This document shows positions 61,851-64,000 of a stretch of 64,000 nt of DNA, piece by piece (within the stretch, counting starts at the first letter, position 1; the number at the start of each line of letters is the position of its first letter). The stretch comes from Amborella trichopoda. Taxonomy: Eukaryota; Streptophyta; Magnoliopsida; Amborellales; Amborellaceae. The notes under the pieces are model-generated. The model did no database searches. It saw only the letters and a list, made by a program, of their open reading frames with translations, and was not told the DNA's origin. The position numbers and the translations under genes were made by a program. The stretch lies in contig NW_006499435.1 of assembly GCF_000471905.2 (NCBI RefSeq), forward strand, positions 5,645,703-5,709,702. Direction: 5' to 3'.

Positions 61851-62257
61851 CTGTATGTAAAGTACTCTTAATTTTTTTTTGTTGAGAAGTGCTCCCATGG
61901 CATTTTACTTGTTTCCATCTCCCACGTCTTTATCTTCTTAAGAAGAAGGTAGTTTTCTCATTCGTTTGCTTTCTGTGTCAAAGTTTACAATTTAGGGTTT
62001 CCAATTATTACATCGTATAAAAGCGATCGATCATGTCCTTCTCTCAAGAGAGGTGTAACCTATAAGTGCTCTATATCTCTCTACGAAATTGCTATTTCTC
62101 TCTCTACAATCCCACATTCATCTCTTTAAAACACTAGGAAATTATCACTCCATCTCTCTCTACGAAATTGCTATTTCTCTCTTTCTTTCTCCATCTCTCT
62201 CATGAAATTGCTATTTCTCTCTCTTGGTAAAAGAATTCAAAACCTCCAAAAAATTTA

Positions 62258-62619
62258 TATAGAGCCGAGGCTCTAAACAATCAAATTTGAGCCTACATAA
62301 AAAATTTCACTACGGAAGTTGTTTTGATGTCCAAATATCTTCAAATCCATCATCTTGACATCAATATGAATGGACATAAGAAAAACATGGATTTCAAGTT
62401 TTGTAAATAATGTATTTTGTAACACATTTTTGGACCGTCAATTTTCAATATTTTCAAGTTTTCATAGTCGATATATATTATTTTTGAAGCTTTAAACTTC
62501 ATAAATAAATATGAATATATATTTTAAGGCTATCACAAATATTTCCATTATTAAAACCACATTTCTCGATACTATTTGAAGGTAGCTTTAATTTGATTGT
62601 TTAGAGCCTAGGCTCTATA
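62258..62619 (+). mobile_element. MITE with palindromic 29-bp inverted repeats
   Basis: A 362-bp element. The first 29 bp (tatagagccgaggctctaaa onward) and last 29 bp are inverted repeats with one mismatch. The terminal word GAGCCTAGGCTC is itself a perfect palindrome. The interior is the core shared with the 2.6-5.1 kb cluster. It has no ORF; no obvious target duplication. Confidence 0.8.
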
Positions 62620-62639
62620 CAATCCGCACCCTCGAAAGC

Positions 62640-62757
62640 TTGACTCACAAATATTTCCAATATTAAAACCACATTTCTCCATACTATTTGAAGGTATAGC
62701 TTTAATTTGATTGTTTAGAGCCTAGGCTCTATACAATCCGCACCCTCGAAAGCTTAA
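62640..62757. repeat. Partial tandem copy of the MITE end
   Basis: The right end of the preceding element plus its flank (ACAAATATTTCC to CCGCACCCTCGAAAGCTT) is repeated once more immediately downstream, with small differences. This gives a second GAGCCTAGGCTC palindrome. Confidence 0.8.
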
Positions 62758-62989
62758 CTTCATTCATATAACGGGCACTCTTTTTCGTGATCTAAAAAAT
62801 GAACGGCTGTCAAGACCCGGCGAATGGCATGGATCCTTGATGTAAGGAAACTCAATCGATCTGTTCATGAACTCGTCACAAAGAAGGCTCTGAACACAAG
62901 TAAGCGGGATCATCATGTTCTACAGGCTAACATCAAAGTCCCTATGCTTTTTTTTATTAGTAATTTTCCGTGTATATATATATATATAT

Positions 62990-63891
62990 ATGGAAAATGA
63001 TGTAATTAACCCACTAGTTCATATGAACATATGAATCCAACGATCCAGATTGAATATGGACCTATCTGACGATCATGAATGTCTAGTAGTATTTGAATTT
63101 TAGTTTTTTTTACAAATCTAAATCACTTGAAGTTTTAAGTGTGTGTTCATAAAAAATAGGTGAATCTTCGAAAAATATCAAAAAAATATTTTGCATGAAA
63201 TAAATTGGTCAAAATTCCCCCAAAAGGCTATTTTAGTCATTTTTTATTTTCACAGATAATTTTTTTATATTTTTATTAGGTGCGTTTTAATGAGAAGAAC
63301 ACACCTAAAATTTCAAATGATTTTGATATGTTAAAAAAAAACTAAAATTCAAACACTATATATATATATTACATTTTGCAATACATTATTTGAACGGTCT
63401 ATTTTCAATACTTTTATACACTAATAAATATACTTCATTTGAGCTATTTTTTTAGTTTAATACTTTGTAATTAGAGATAAAAATAAATTATCGCACCATT
63501 CGATATTTAAGTATTTTAAAACGACCTACAATCTTTATTGTTCTTTGTGATCTCCTTTTGGACAACGAGGTTGTTTATAAGCTCAAAACCTTTTTTTTTT
63601 TTTACTTTGTAACGTGCTCTAAAGCGTCCATTTCACCTTTGACGGTTAGGATTAATTGTGACCTCTTTAATCTAAAAATAAACGGTTTTATAGTGCAAAA
63701 TCCCTTATTATTCATACTTCTACATCATTTTTTCTTGAAAAATGTTTATATAAGGTTGCAACCTTAAAATGTAGAATTAAGGTGCACCTCTAAAATTCTC
63801 TAAAAATGGTGGTTTTGATGTTGGAAAACCGTATAATTGATCATCATCTCCACTTCGAGATGTATAAAAATTGTCTAATTGATCATCTCCA

Positions 63892-63948
<57 letters not shown>

Positions 63949-64000
63949 GTAATTACGTAATAATTATATACTAGTACTATTAGTTATTACGTATTACTAC
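62990..64000. repeat. AT-rich repeats related to the 2.6-5.1 kb cluster
   Basis: At 63360-63500 the same core (TTACATTTTGCAATACATTA, TGAACGGTCTATTTTCAA, TAATACTTTGTAATTAGAGA) occurs again. At 63740-63860 an AAGGTTGCAACCTTAAAATG palindrome and AGGTGCACCT follow, as at 4355-4500. An (AT)n microsatellite fills about 63896-63945. No gene seen. Confidence 0.55.

Overview
This 64 kb window is nuclear DNA from a flowering plant. The evidence is GT-AG introns of 0.1 to 6.6 kb, plant-specific protein families, many short DNA transposons, RTE-type LINE tails ending in GATGAT repeats, a tRNA-derived SINE, and long CT/GA microsatellites (two of them broken by assembly gaps). I cannot name the species. 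No bacterial, phage or organellar features were seen.

Layout. 1-5.1 kb: no gene; a dense pile of related short repeats at 2.6-5.1 kb. 5.96-17.47 kb (+): a ten-exon gene for a divergent cytosolic aspartyl-tRNA synthetase. Its first exon also encodes a FAR1-type zinc-finger DNA-binding domain, in frame and with no intron between the two parts. 17.5-20.6 kb: no gene. 20.6-21.8 kb (-): decayed chloroplast-type cis-prenyltransferase. 23.6-32.4 kb (+): eleven-exon DDB2, a WD40 UV-damage recognition protein, apparently intact. 32.4-36.5 kb: intergenic, with a 5'-truncated RTE LINE and a MITE nested inside a larger element. 36.5-56.6 kb (-): 24-exon full-size ABCG/PDR transporter, closest to ABCG31, apparently intact, one GC-AG intron. 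56.6-64 kb: ABCG31 promoter side, then repeats.

The genes do not form a pathway. DDB2 works in nucleotide excision repair with DDB1-CUL4, ABCG31 is a plasma-membrane lipid/hormone-type exporter, and the cis-prenyltransferase remnant belongs to plastid polyprenol synthesis. DDB2 next to a cis-prenyltransferase recalls Arabidopsis At5g58760/At5g58770, so this pair may be old conserved neighbours of which one has died here.

The most notable object is the FAR1-AspRS fusion. The transposase-derived module carries its four candidate zinc ligands (C73, C99, H122, H124) plus the linker that normally leads into a MULE transposase. It then stops and the anticodon-binding OB fold begins, replacing the lysine-rich N-terminal tail usual in plant AspRS. 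All ten exons join in phase into 682 codons with AspRS motifs 2 and 3 kept, so this looks like a real chimeric gene. Exon limits were derived by hand from splice signals, phase and remembered homologues; no alignment or transcript was available.
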